Source of the DNA: CAZYSK01 sp964649415
GTDB taxonomy: Bacteria; Chloroflexota; Anaerolineae; B4-G1
Assembly (NCBI GenBank): GCA_964649415.1
Contig: CAZYSK010000031.1
Span: 1-64,000, forward strand
Direction: 5' to 3'
DNA length: 64,000 bases
Positions 8,345 through 16,245 of this stretch are shown here, in pieces (the stretch's first letter is position 1; each line of letters begins with the position of its first letter). A model generated the notes under the pieces. It made no database searches. It was not told where the DNA came from and was given only the letters and a program-made list of their open reading frames with translations. The position numbers were made by a program, and so were the translations under genes.

Positions 8345-9073
8345 ATGGAGAGTGTATCAAGTATCACGGCCTTCTTCCCCGCTTACAACGACGGCGGCAC
8401 GATCCCCAGCATGGTCTTGACCGCCTTGCTGACGCTGCGTCGGGTGAGTGACGATTACGAGGTCGTCGTGGTCAACGATGGGAGCGCCGACTACACGGCC
8501 GAGGTGTTGGAAGAGCTGGCCGCCCGCTATCCCGAGTTGCGCGTCGTCCACCATCCGCAGAACCGGGGCTATGGCGCGGCATTGCGCACCGGTTTCGCCA
8601 CCGCGAGCAAGGATTGGGTGTTCTATACCGACGGCGATGCCCAGTACGATCCCCATGAACTGGCCGCGCTGGTGGAGGCCCTCGACGACGGTGTGGACGT
8701 GGTCAATGGCTACAAGATCATGCGCCACGATCCCCTCAGCCGGCGCATCATCGGCCGGCTGTACCACTACTTCGTGAAGCTGACCTTCGGCTTCAGGCTT
8801 CGCGACGTAGACTGTGACTTCCGGCTCATTCGTCGGTCCATCTTTGATGAGATCGAGTTGGAAAGCGACACGGGCACTATCTGCCTGGAGATGGTGAAGA
8901 AGTTCCAGGATGCCGGATACGTTTTCGCCGAGGTCCCTGTGCACCACTACCACCGCCAGTACGGTGTCTCCCAGTTCTTCAATTGGCGGCGGCTCTTGCG
9001 CACGGCCAGGCATCTGTGGATACTCTGGTGGCAGTTGGTGGTGCGCAAGGAGCATCTGAAGAAACACGCGTAG
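8345..9073 (+). CDS. Family 2 glycosyltransferase, dolichyl/polyprenyl-phosphate-sugar synthase type
   Basis: 242 residues with the GT-A fold order: FFPAYNDGGTIPSMV, VVVNDGSADYTAEVL and the metal-binding YTDGDAQYDP, then acceptor-side DCDFRLIRR. No C-terminal transmembrane pair is present, as in short soluble Dpm1-like enzymes. It likely moves a sugar from a nucleotide sugar to polyprenyl phosphate at the inner face of the membrane. This would feed the two lipid-sugar-dependent polytopic proteins encoded downstream (GT39 and YfhO types). The link to those proteins is inferred from gene order. Confidence 0.85.
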   Translation: MESVSSITAFFPAYNDGGTIPSMVLTALLTLRRVSDDYEVVVVNDGSADYTAEVLEELAARYPELRVVHHPQNRGYGAALRTGFATASKDWVFYTDGDAQYDPHELAALVEALDDGVDVVNGYKIMRHDPLSRRIIGRLYHYFVKLTFGFRLRDVDCDFRLIRRSIFDEIELESDTGTICLEMVKKFQDAGYVFAEVPVHHYHRQYGVSQFFNWRRLLRTARHLWILWWQLVVRKEHLKKHA

Positions 9074-9083
9074 GAGGGGGGAA

Positions 9084-9121
9084 ACCAGGTCTTCGGCCTA
9101 TCGGGAAGCCTGGTCTCTGTG
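9084..9121. repeat. Imperfect GAAACCAGGT hairpin repeat
   Basis: GAAACCAGGTCTTC and GGAAGCCTGGTCTC form an imperfect hairpin in the gap before the epimerase gene. It belongs to the AGAAACCAGGTTTCT family found at 16269, 18714, 53469 and 56334. Confidence 0.6.
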
Positions 9122-9128
9122 GACACCC

Positions 9129-10145
9129 ATGACAAGCGACCCAATGTCGAACCCCAAGATCCAGGCCGCATTCCGGGACAGGCACGTGCTGATCACCGGT
9201 GGTCTGGGCTTCATCGGCAGCAATCTGGCCCGGCGTCTGGTCACGCTGGGGGCCGAGGTCCTGTTGGTGGATTCCCTGATCCCCGACTACGGTGGTAACC
9301 CGTTCAACATCGCGGACATCCGGGATAGCGTGCGGGTCAACGTCGCCGACGTGCGGGACGAGTACGGGATGAACTACCTGGTACAAGAGCAGGACATCAT
9401 TTTCAACCTCGCCGGGCAGGTGAGCCACCTGGACAGTATGCGAGATCCCTACACTGACCTGGAGATCAACTGCCGGAGCCAGCTTTCCATCCTGGAGGCC
9501 TGCCACAAGCACAATCCCGGGGTCAAGATCGTCTACGCCGGCACGCGCCAGATCTACGGACGCCCGCAGTATCTCCCGGTGGATGAGAAGCATCCCCTAG
9601 AACCGACCGACATCAACGGCGTCAACAAGCTGGCAGGGGAGTGGTACCACATCGTCTATCACCGCGTGTACGGTCTCCGGACGGTGAGCCTTCGCATGAC
9701 AAACACGTATGGCCCGCGCATGCGGGTCAGGGACGCCCGCCAGACGTTTATCGGCTGGTGGCTGCGCCAGATCGTCGAGGGCCAGGAGCTGCAGATCTTC
9801 GGCGATGGGCGTCAGATGCGCGATTTCAACTACGTGGACGACGTGGTCGACGGGCTGCTTCTGGCCGCTGCCGATCCGGTGGCCGATGGACAGATCTATA
9901 ACCTGGGCAGCGACGATTCGGTCAGCCTGCTCGACCTGGCGGAGATGCTCATCGAGATAAACCGGGGTGGCAGCTATCGCGTCGTTCCCTTTCCTCCCGA
10001 CCGCAAGCGCATTGACATCGGCGACTATCACGGTGACTACACCAAGATCCGGACCGAGTTGGGGTGGAAGCCGACCATCCCACTGCGGGAGGGGCTGGAG
10101 CGCACGCTTGACTTCTACCGGCGGCATTGGCAGCTCTATTGGTAG
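9129..10145 (+). CDS. NAD-dependent epimerase/dehydratase (extended SDR)
   Basis: 338 residues. The NAD-binding HVLITGGLGFIGSNLARRL and the C-terminal NYVDDVVDGLLLAA and YNLGSDDSVSL segments are typical of nucleotide-sugar epimerases and dehydratases. The catalytic YxxxK is altered: the aligned segment reads DINGVNKLAGEWYH, so Lys is kept but the Tyr position is Asn, and the usual SSS/TSS before VYG reads GTRQIYG. The chemistry may therefore differ from a standard 4-epimerase, or another residue supplies the acid. Located between a GT2 and a sugar aminotransferase gene, it probably makes a nucleotide-sugar precursor for an envelope glycan. The upstream Met at residue 1 is used; Met6 is also possible. 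Confidence 0.8.
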   Translation: MTSDPMSNPKIQAAFRDRHVLITGGLGFIGSNLARRLVTLGAEVLLVDSLIPDYGGNPFNIADIRDSVRVNVADVRDEYGMNYLVQEQDIIFNLAGQVSHLDSMRDPYTDLEINCRSQLSILEACHKHNPGVKIVYAGTRQIYGRPQYLPVDEKHPLEPTDINGVNKLAGEWYHIVYHRVYGLRTVSLRMTNTYGPRMRVRDARQTFIGWWLRQIVEGQELQIFGDGRQMRDFNYVDDVVDGLLLAAADPVADGQIYNLGSDDSVSLLDLAEMLIEINRGGSYRVVPFPPDRKRIDIGDYHGDYTKIRTELGWKPTIPLREGLERTLDFYRRHWQLYW

Positions 10146-10152
10146 GTGATTG

Positions 10153-11268
10153 ATGCCTAAGGTGCGTGTCCCCCCACTGGATCTCAAGCGACAGTACGCC
10201 AGCATCAAGGGTGAGATTGACGCGGCTGTGTCCCGGGTGCTGGAGGGCGGCTGGTACATCCTGGGCGAGGAGGTGGCTGCCTTCGAGCGGGAGTTCGCGG
10301 CCTACTGTGGCGTTGCCCACGCGGTTGGGGTGGGCTCCGGTACCGATGCGCTTCACCTGGCATTGGCCGCCTGCGGTGTGGGTGCCGGCGATGAGGTGAT
10401 CACCGTGCCGCACACGGCCGTCGCCACGGTCACGGCCATTGAGCTGGCCGGTGCACGCCCGGTGCTGGTGGACATAGACCCCGCGCGCTACACGCTCGAC
10501 CCGGAGTTGCTTGAGGCGGCCATCACACCTCGCACGCGCGCCGTCATCCCGGTCCATCTCTATGGCTGTCCGGCCGACCTGGACCCCATCATGGAGGTCG
10601 CCCGGGCGCACGGTCTCACTGTCGTCGAGGACTGTGCACAGGCACACGGTGCGGAGTATAGCGGTCGGCGAGTAGGGTCCTGGGGGCATATCGCTGCTTT
10701 CAGTTTCTATCCGACCAAGAACCTGGGCGCGTGCGGTGACGGCGGGCTGGTTGCTACGAACGATCCAGAGTTGGCGGAACGGGCGCGCCTGCTGAGGCAA
10801 TACGGCTGGCAAGAGCGATACGTCAGCAGTTTGAAGGGGCTGAACAGCCGTCTGGATGAGTTGCAGGCCGCGATCTTGCGCGTGAAGCTGCGCCATCTGG
10901 ATGCGTGGAACGAGAGAAGGCGCGTGCTGGCTGGGCTCTACAACGAGCGGTTAATGGGGGGCGGCGTTGTCGTCCCTCGCGAGCCGGAGAGCGCGCGGCA
11001 CGTGTATCACCTCTACGTCGTGCGCCACCCCCGCCGGGACGCGTTGCGCGCGTTCCTGCGTCAGCGGGGCATTGGCAGCTCGATCCATTACCCCGTGCCG
11101 GTGCATCTCCAGCCGGCCTACTACGATCTGGCCCGGGGGGCCGGTTCCCTGCCCGCTGCCGAGGCGGCCGCGCGGGAAGTCCTTTCGCTGCCCCTCTACC
11201 CCGAGCTGGATGGGCAGGAGCTGGAGACGGTTGCCGACGCCGTGCTTGCTTTTGGCCGATCAGAGTAG
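10153..11268 (+). CDS. DegT/DnrJ/EryC1/StrS-family sugar aminotransferase
   Basis: PLP-dependent nucleotide-sugar aminotransferase of 371 residues. VPPLDLKRQYASI opens the family, GVGSGTDALHLAL binds the PLP phosphate, VVEDCAQAHGAEY supplies the ring Asp and SFYPTKNLGACGDGG the Schiff-base Lys. These enzymes aminate a 3- or 4-keto nucleotide sugar using glutamate. An in-frame TTG lies one codon upstream; ATG is preferred. It follows the epimerase gene by seven bases, so the two are probably one transcription unit making an amino or modified sugar. The product sugar cannot be deduced. Confidence 0.88.
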   Translation: MPKVRVPPLDLKRQYASIKGEIDAAVSRVLEGGWYILGEEVAAFEREFAAYCGVAHAVGVGSGTDALHLALAACGVGAGDEVITVPHTAVATVTAIELAGARPVLVDIDPARYTLDPELLEAAITPRTRAVIPVHLYGCPADLDPIMEVARAHGLTVVEDCAQAHGAEYSGRRVGSWGHIAAFSFYPTKNLGACGDGGLVATNDPELAERARLLRQYGWQERYVSSLKGLNSRLDELQAAILRVKLRHLDAWNERRRVLAGLYNERLMGGGVVVPREPESARHVYHLYVVRHPRRDALRAFLRQRGIGSSIHYPVPVHLQPAYYDLARGAGSLPAAEAAAREVLSLPLYPELDGQELETVADAVLAFGRSE

Positions 11269-11275
11269 CGGGACG

Positions 11276-13528
11276 ATGGTCCGACGTGCGCGCTCACGGC
11301 CAACGGCTGAGAACCGGGTTTCTTCGGGCGAGTGGGCCATCATTATTGCCCTGCTGCTGCTCGCTTTTGCGCTTCGCACCATTGACCTGACGCGTGTCCC
11401 ACCTGGTCTGCACAACGACGAAGTCGTGGACATCAAGATCACAGAAAGCGTCGTGCATGGGCGTAGGGCGATCTTCTTCCCCGAGGATACGGGTGCTGAG
11501 CCGCTATACTACTACTTCGCAGCGCCGTTTCTGCGGGTCCTGGGCAGCACTGTTTTCGCCATGCGCCTGCCGGCGGTCTTCCTGAGCATGCTGGGCATGT
11601 GCGTGATCTGGGCGCTGGCTCGTAGGCTGCTCGGGCCGGTCGTCGCACTGACCGCGCTCGCCGGTTTCACGCTCGTCTTCTGGACGGTGGCTTTTGGCCG
11701 GATCGCGCTGCACGTGGTGATGCTGGTCCCGCTGGCCGCGCTGGCGGCGTATTGCTTCTGGCGGGCAGGGACGGCGCCTGCCGGTGGTGGCAGAAGGAAG
11801 GCGGGCGTTGGAACCTGGTTCCTGTGGGCCATGGCCGGGCTGTGGCTTGGGTTGGCCATCAATACCTACACCGCGGCACGTGTCTTGCCGGCGGTGTTTA
11901 TTGCGTTTGGCGCGTATGTGCTGGTCGCGCGGCGCGCGGAGTGGCGGCGGTGGTGGGCGGGGATCGCCATCACGCTGGTGGTGATGGCGGTCGTGGTGCT
12001 TCCCTTGACCGCGTATCTGCTGCGGCACTCGGCTGCCGACCAACTGGACTTCTTCGACATTGACCGGCCTTTGGTTGAACTCCGCGGGGGCAATCCCAGG
12101 GGGGTGATCAAGACGTCGCTCAGGACGCTGGGCATGTTCGCCTTCGTGGGTGATCCACTGCCGTACTACGACGTCCCTGGGCGTCCGGTCCTGGAACCGT
12201 TCGGCGTCTCGCTGCTGGCGGCCGGGCTGGTCATCGCCCTGTGGCGCTGGCGGCAGCCCGAGTACGCTTTCATTGTGCTCTGGTTCTTCCTCTCTCTCTT
12301 GCCGGGCATGCTCAGCCAACCTGCCCCGAACTACACCCGCACGCTTGGCGTTCAAGTGGTCCTGTTCGCCATCCCCGGAATCGCGGTTGCCGCGCTGCTG
12401 GAATGGGCCAGCCGGCTGAATTCTGGAAAGGCCGGCTTGTGGCTTGGCATCGCTCTCATCCTTCTGTTTGCCGGCAACCTGGCCTGGACGGTACACGACT
12501 ATTTCGTGATCTGGCCGTCGGTGGGCAGCGTTCGGTTCTGGCATCAATCCGGGCTGAAGGCCGTGGCCGACCGGTTGCAGGCGGATACGGATACGTCACC
12601 AGTGGCGGTCTGCGTGCCCGAGCACCTGATAGACGAGCGCGATCCGTGGTGGAAGCCCGCCTGGCAGCACATGCGCTACCTGTTGCACCGGCCTGATCTC
12701 TCCCTGCGCTACTACAACTGCCTGGACGCGATGGTTCTCGCTGACGGGCCAGCCAGGTATGCCTTCCCCGACGTGCCCGGCGTGGATGCGCTGGCCCAGT
12801 TTCCCGTGTACTCGGAGTTTCTGGCAGCCGTGGACCCGCTCGATTTGGACATTGACGTCCTGCCCGATGGATTGGGCGTCATCGTCCGCGACAGCCAGGT
12901 GCCGGGACACGGCGGCGTCCGCGCGGTGCTTGATCAACGTTTGGATGACGTGGTCAAACCCGGCGGATTGTCCCCATCCAGCGGATTGTGCCAATCCGGG
13001 GAAGAGACCGTGCTGTTTGGATTGGACCCAGTCTCTCCGGTCGTTGAGTTTCTGGGCTACGAGCTATCTCGCGGACACGAGGCATTGCAGACGCGGACGT
13101 CGGGTGGAGATGCTGACCACGGGGTCCCGGCGGCCTGGTTCCTCAGGCCCGGCGACTCTTTCGACCTGGTGACGTACTGGCGTGTCGTCGGGGAGCTGCC
13201 CCAGGCGGGCGAATGGACGCCCGATCAGCGTCTGCAGAGTCCGCCTCAGCTCTTGCAGTTCACGCACGTGCTGAATGCCGACGGTGCTGCACCGGCCGCC
13301 ATCGTCGCGCAGCAGGATCGCCTTGCGCTGACCTTCGACAGCCTGTGGGCGGGTGACGTCTTCGTGCAGATCCATCATCTGACGCTGCCGGGCGACCTGG
13401 CGGCGGGGGAGTACCCGGTCACGATTGGCCTATACACACCGTCGGACGGCATCCGGCTGCGTATCACGCAGGGCGGCCGGCCGGGCGAGGATCGGCTGCG
13501 GTTGGGATCGGTTGTCGTAGAGGAATGA
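11276..13528 (+). CDS. Polytopic GT39/ArnT-like glycosyltransferase with C-terminal soluble domain
   Basis: About 750 residues. After a basic N-terminus and a first helix (IIIALLLLAFAL), the loop VPPGLHNDEVVD carries the acidic pair typical of GT-C enzymes of the PMT/ArnT class, which use polyprenyl-phosphate sugars as donors. Many further hydrophobic helices run to about residue 425. The remaining part is predicted outside the membrane. The segment encoded by 12955-13005 (KPGGLSPSSGLCQSGEE) comes from a CGGATTG/CAATCCG repeat kept in frame. The ATG lies five bases after the aminotransferase stop. Donor and acceptor are unknown. Confidence 0.78.
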   Translation: MVRRARSRPTAENRVSSGEWAIIIALLLLAFALRTIDLTRVPPGLHNDEVVDIKITESVVHGRRAIFFPEDTGAEPLYYYFAAPFLRVLGSTVFAMRLPAVFLSMLGMCVIWALARRLLGPVVALTALAGFTLVFWTVAFGRIALHVVMLVPLAALAAYCFWRAGTAPAGGGRRKAGVGTWFLWAMAGLWLGLAINTYTAARVLPAVFIAFGAYVLVARRAEWRRWWAGIAITLVVMAVVVLPLTAYLLRHSAADQLDFFDIDRPLVELRGGNPRGVIKTSLRTLGMFAFVGDPLPYYDVPGRPVLEPFGVSLLAAGLVIALWRWRQPEYAFIVLWFFLSLLPGMLSQPAPNYTRTLGVQVVLFAIPGIAVAALLEWASRLNSGKAGLWLGIALILLFAGNLAWTVHDYFVIWPSVGSVRFWHQSGLKAVADRLQADTDTSPVAVCVPEHLIDERDPWWKPAWQHMRYLLHRPDLSLRYYNCLDAMVLADGPARYAFPDVPGVDALAQFPVYSEFLAAVDPLDLDIDVLPDGLGVIVRDSQVPGHGGVRAVLDQRLDDVVKPGGLSPSSGLCQSGEETVLFGLDPVSPVVEFLGYELSRGHEALQTRTSGGDADHGVPAAWFLRPGDSFDLVTYWRVVGELPQAGEWTPDQRLQSPPQLLQFTHVLNADGAAPAAIVAQQDRLALTFDSLWAGDVFVQIHHLTLPGDLAAGEYPVTIGLYTPSDGIRLRITQGGRPGEDRLRLGSVVVEE
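12955..13005. repeat. CGGATTG/CAATCCG repeat inside coding sequence
   Basis: The stretch contains CGGCGGATTGTCCCCATCC and AGCGGATTGTGCCAATCCGG in succession. A similar run (TGTCACAATCCGGCGGACTG) occurs in the non-coding gap near 3960-3980. Here it encodes about 17 residues within the soluble part of the GT39-like protein and leaves the frame open. Confidence 0.5.
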
Positions 13529-13562
13529 CACCGCGGATGAGGAAATGCACGATGCAAGTCCT

Positions 13563-13597
13563 GCGGTAGAGACGCAAGATTTTGCGTCTGCACGGAA
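13563..13597. repeat. TAGAGACGCAAGATTTTGCGTCT palindromic repeat
   Basis: Inverted repeat AGACGCAAGA-TTTTGCGTCT in the gap before the YfhO-type gene. It belongs to the family that also forms part of the composite elements at 23824-23922 and 57910-58004. Confidence 0.65.
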
Positions 13598-13623
13598 TGA
13601 CAACCACGGATGAGGAATAGGCG

Positions 13624-16110
13624 ATGGATGAGGTAACACACGAGCGAGCGGATGCGGACGAAGTGCGTCCGTGCTCCGATCCGATTGGAACACCCCGCAA
13701 GGGGAGCCTGGGTGTGTACAGGTGGATGGCTGAACACAGGGAGAGCTGGGGTGTCCCGCTGCTCATGCTCGTCTTGGTGCTGCTGCCGCTCGTGGACCTG
13801 GTCTGGCTACCGGCCGGTGAGTACCTGGGCGGCGAGCTTGGGGGGAGCGACTTCAGCTTCGCCATGTTCCCCTGGTGGCAGTTCATCGCGGACAGCCTGA
13901 AGCGCGGTGAGCTCCCGCTATGGAATCCATCCGTCTCCTCGGGCATGCCGTTCTTCGCGAATCCCCAACCCGCGCAGTTCTACCCGCCGGTGTGGCTGAT
14001 CAACGTCCTGCCCCCCACGCGGGTGCTTGGCCTCCTGTTCGTCCTGCACCTCTGGCTGGCGGGGTGGGGGATGTACGTCTGGATGCGCAGTGAGGGCGCA
14101 GGCTCGCGCGGAGCGTGGTTTGGTGCGGTGGCCTTCGCTTTCGGCGGCTACTTCCTGGCCAGGGTGTCGGCTGGCCAGAGCGACGTGGTGATGACGCAGG
14201 TGTGGCTGCCCTGGGTGCTGTGGGGCTGTCGCCGTGTGATGGTGCACCATCAGAATGGTGCCTTTGTAGGAATGGGGCACGATCGGAATGGTGCCTTTGT
14301 AGGAATGGAGCACCATCGGAATGGTGCCCGCCACCAAGACGCGAAGGCGCATTGGCGGCGGATCGTACTGGGCGGTGTGCCTGTGGGATTGTCACTGCTG
14401 GCCGGGCATACGGCCACGTTCTTCTACGTGGGCGCCGTGCTGGGCACTTACGCACTCTACCTCGCCTGGCAAGACCCGAGAACAAGGTCTTCAGGGAACC
14501 CCCGGCCTCTCGAGTTCCTGAAGGCTCTGCTGCCGGTTCTGGGGATGGGCGTGGTGGGGCTTGCGCTGGCCGCCGTGCAGCTTGTGCCCACGTTTCAGTT
14601 CCTGAGCCTCTCCACGCGCCAGGATGCCGGCTACGCTTTCGCCGCTCAGTACGCGTTGCCTCCGACCTACTGGCTGACGTTGCTGGTGCCGAACTTCTTC
14701 GGCGACCTGGTCAACACGGGGTACTGGGGCGACGGCATCTACGTGGAACTGATCTACTACGTGGGCATCCTCCCCCTGGCCCTGGCCTTGATGGGCGGCG
14801 CGCGGTTGCCGCACCGCCTCAGGCCGTGGCTCCTGGTGCTGGCAGTGGTCGGGCTGCTGCTTGCGCTTGGTGGCTCCACTGTCGTGCACCGGCTGGCCTA
14901 CACGGTGATCCCGCTGTTCAGCGCGGGCCGGGCCGCAGCGCGCGGGGGGTTCCTGTTCACCTTTGCCATGGCCGCCCTGGGAGGGTTGCTCATCACCTGG
15001 ATGGAAAGCCGGTTCGCAGACGCGTTCCCGGATGATCGCAGGTGGTCTGTTGCTGTCTGGGTCGTGGGCACGGTCGCGGCCCTGGTCGCGCTGACGAGTG
15101 TGATTCTGTTCACGCTGCAACGGGACAGCAATCCCGATGTCGGCCGCCTGTGGCACGTCGCCAACTTCACGTCGCTGTTCCTGCTCTTCTTCCTGTTGAC
15201 GGTAGCGCTGCTTGCGGGTTGGAAGAGTGCCCGCTTCACCGGCGCGCAGGGGGCTGTCTTGGCGATCGGCCTGGTGTTCGTGGACCTGTGGAGCTTCGGG
15301 CGTCCCCTGCTCAAGGCAGTGCCTGTGCCGGCGTGCAATTTCTGGCAGAACGTGGCGGATTCCGTGGACAGCACACAGGGGCGTGTCTTGCCCTGGGGCC
15401 TGACTATCTTTGAGCAGAACTTGGGGCTGCCGCTTGGCGTGGAGAGCGTCTTCTCGTACGATCCTATGGGGATTGGGCGCTATGATCGCTTCATCTCGTA
15501 CGTGGCCGACCCACGCGCCCGGGCGTACGATCTGCTGCACGCGCGCTATCTGGCCACAGAGAACGAGATGGATTTCCCCGACGCGCCGGAGTCCCCGCGG
15601 CTGTTGGAGGAGCGGGGCGGTGTTTGGATCTATGAACGCCCCGGCGTGTTCCCGCGGGCCTGGCTCGTGCACCGGGCCGAGGTGCAGGCAGACGGGGACG
15701 CGTTGTTGGCCCGGTTGAACGACCCGGCGTTCGACCCTCGCCAGACGGCGCTGGTCGAGCAGGCGCTGCCGTGCTCTCTCAGCCCGCCATCACGGGGCGC
15801 AGAGGAAACCTTGCGCATCACGGCGCACAGCAACAACACGGTTGCCCTGGAGGTCAAAGCCGCGTCCGATGGCCTTCTGGTCCTCAGCGAAGTGGTGTAT
15901 CCTGGGTGGCGCGTTTCCGTGGATGGGGAGCGCGTGCCGATCGTGCGCGCCGACTACTTACTGCGTGGCGTGTGTGTGCCTGCCGGCACGCACCACGTCA
16001 CATTCTCCTTTTTGCCTGCCTCGCTGATCGTCGGGGTGACCATCACGGTTCTGGCCTGGCTGTGCGTGGGGTGGGCGGTGTTGCGCGCCATCAGAATGGC
16101 GCCTTTGTGA
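13624..16110 (+). CDS. YfhO-family polytopic membrane protein
   Basis: 828 residues with about a dozen hydrophobic helices and a C-terminal extracytoplasmic beta domain ending in VVYPGWRVSVDGERVPI...GVCVPAGTHHVTFSF, the hallmark ending of bacterial YfhO membrane proteins. GGSDFSFAMFPWWQF and PLWNPSVSSGMPFFANPQ are the family signature in the first loop. YfhO proteins are GT-C-like and in Firmicutes are linked to glycosylation of wall polymers. Residues about 206-240 (GAFVGMGHDRNGAFVGMEHH region) are encoded by three 33-base repeat units of the GCGCCAT family, and the last residues plus the stop codon lie in the first unit of the next repeat array. Confidence 0.8.
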   Translation: MDEVTHERADADEVRPCSDPIGTPRKGSLGVYRWMAEHRESWGVPLLMLVLVLLPLVDLVWLPAGEYLGGELGGSDFSFAMFPWWQFIADSLKRGELPLWNPSVSSGMPFFANPQPAQFYPPVWLINVLPPTRVLGLLFVLHLWLAGWGMYVWMRSEGAGSRGAWFGAVAFAFGGYFLARVSAGQSDVVMTQVWLPWVLWGCRRVMVHHQNGAFVGMGHDRNGAFVGMEHHRNGARHQDAKAHWRRIVLGGVPVGLSLLAGHTATFFYVGAVLGTYALYLAWQDPRTRSSGNPRPLEFLKALLPVLGMGVVGLALAAVQLVPTFQFLSLSTRQDAGYAFAAQYALPPTYWLTLLVPNFFGDLVNTGYWGDGIYVELIYYVGILPLALALMGGARLPHRLRPWLLVLAVVGLLLALGGSTVVHRLAYTVIPLFSAGRAAARGGFLFTFAMAALGGLLITWMESRFADAFPDDRRWSVAVWVVGTVAALVALTSVILFTLQRDSNPDVGRLWHVANFTSLFLLFFLLTVALLAGWKSARFTGAQGAVLAIGLVFVDLWSFGRPLLKAVPVPACNFWQNVADSVDSTQGRVLPWGLTIFEQNLGLPLGVESVFSYDPMGIGRYDRFISYVADPRARAYDLLHARYLATENEMDFPDAPESPRLLEERGGVWIYERPGVFPRAWLVHRAEVQADGDALLARLNDPAFDPRQTALVEQALPCSLSPPSRGAEETLRITAHSNNTVALEVKAASDGLLVLSEVVYPGWRVSVDGERVPIVRADYLLRGVCVPAGTHHVTFSFLPASLIVGVTITVLAWLCVGWAVLRAIRMAPL
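14239..14345. repeat. In-frame palindromic repeat array inside the YfhO-type gene
   Basis: Three units built on GGTGCACCAT-CAGA-ATGGTGCC and CTTTGTAGGAATG, related to the arrays at the window start and at 16085-16215. Here the period is 33 bases, a multiple of three, whereas it is 36-37 in the non-coding arrays. The units translate as the repeated peptide RNGAFVGM and add about 35 residues to a membrane protein. Confidence 0.85.
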
Positions 16111-16215
16111 AGGTGATGGCGCGCCATCAGAATGGCGCCGTCATATAGGGCGATGGTGCGCCGTCAGAACGGCGCCGTCATATAGGGCGATGGCGCGCCA
16201 TCGGAATGGCGCTGT
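16085..16215. repeat. Tandem palindromic repeat array (GCGCCAT..ATGGCGC family), copy 3
   Basis: Four units with 36-37 base spacing. Each has GCGCCAT-CAGA-ATGGCGCC or a variant, in one case with compensating changes on both arms (GCGCCGT..ACGGCGCC) that keep the pairing. The first unit contains the stop codon of the YfhO-type gene; the last ends 30 bases before sufS. Confidence 0.85.
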
Positions 16216-16245
16216 CTAGAGGTGATAGGGTGACGGGAGGCGCAG

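Noticed and set aside
11504..12547. Long open frame on the minus strand opposite the GT39-like gene
   Set aside because: His/Arg/Gln/Pro-rich translation typical of antisense frames; the plus-strand product has clear membrane helices and the HNDE loop.
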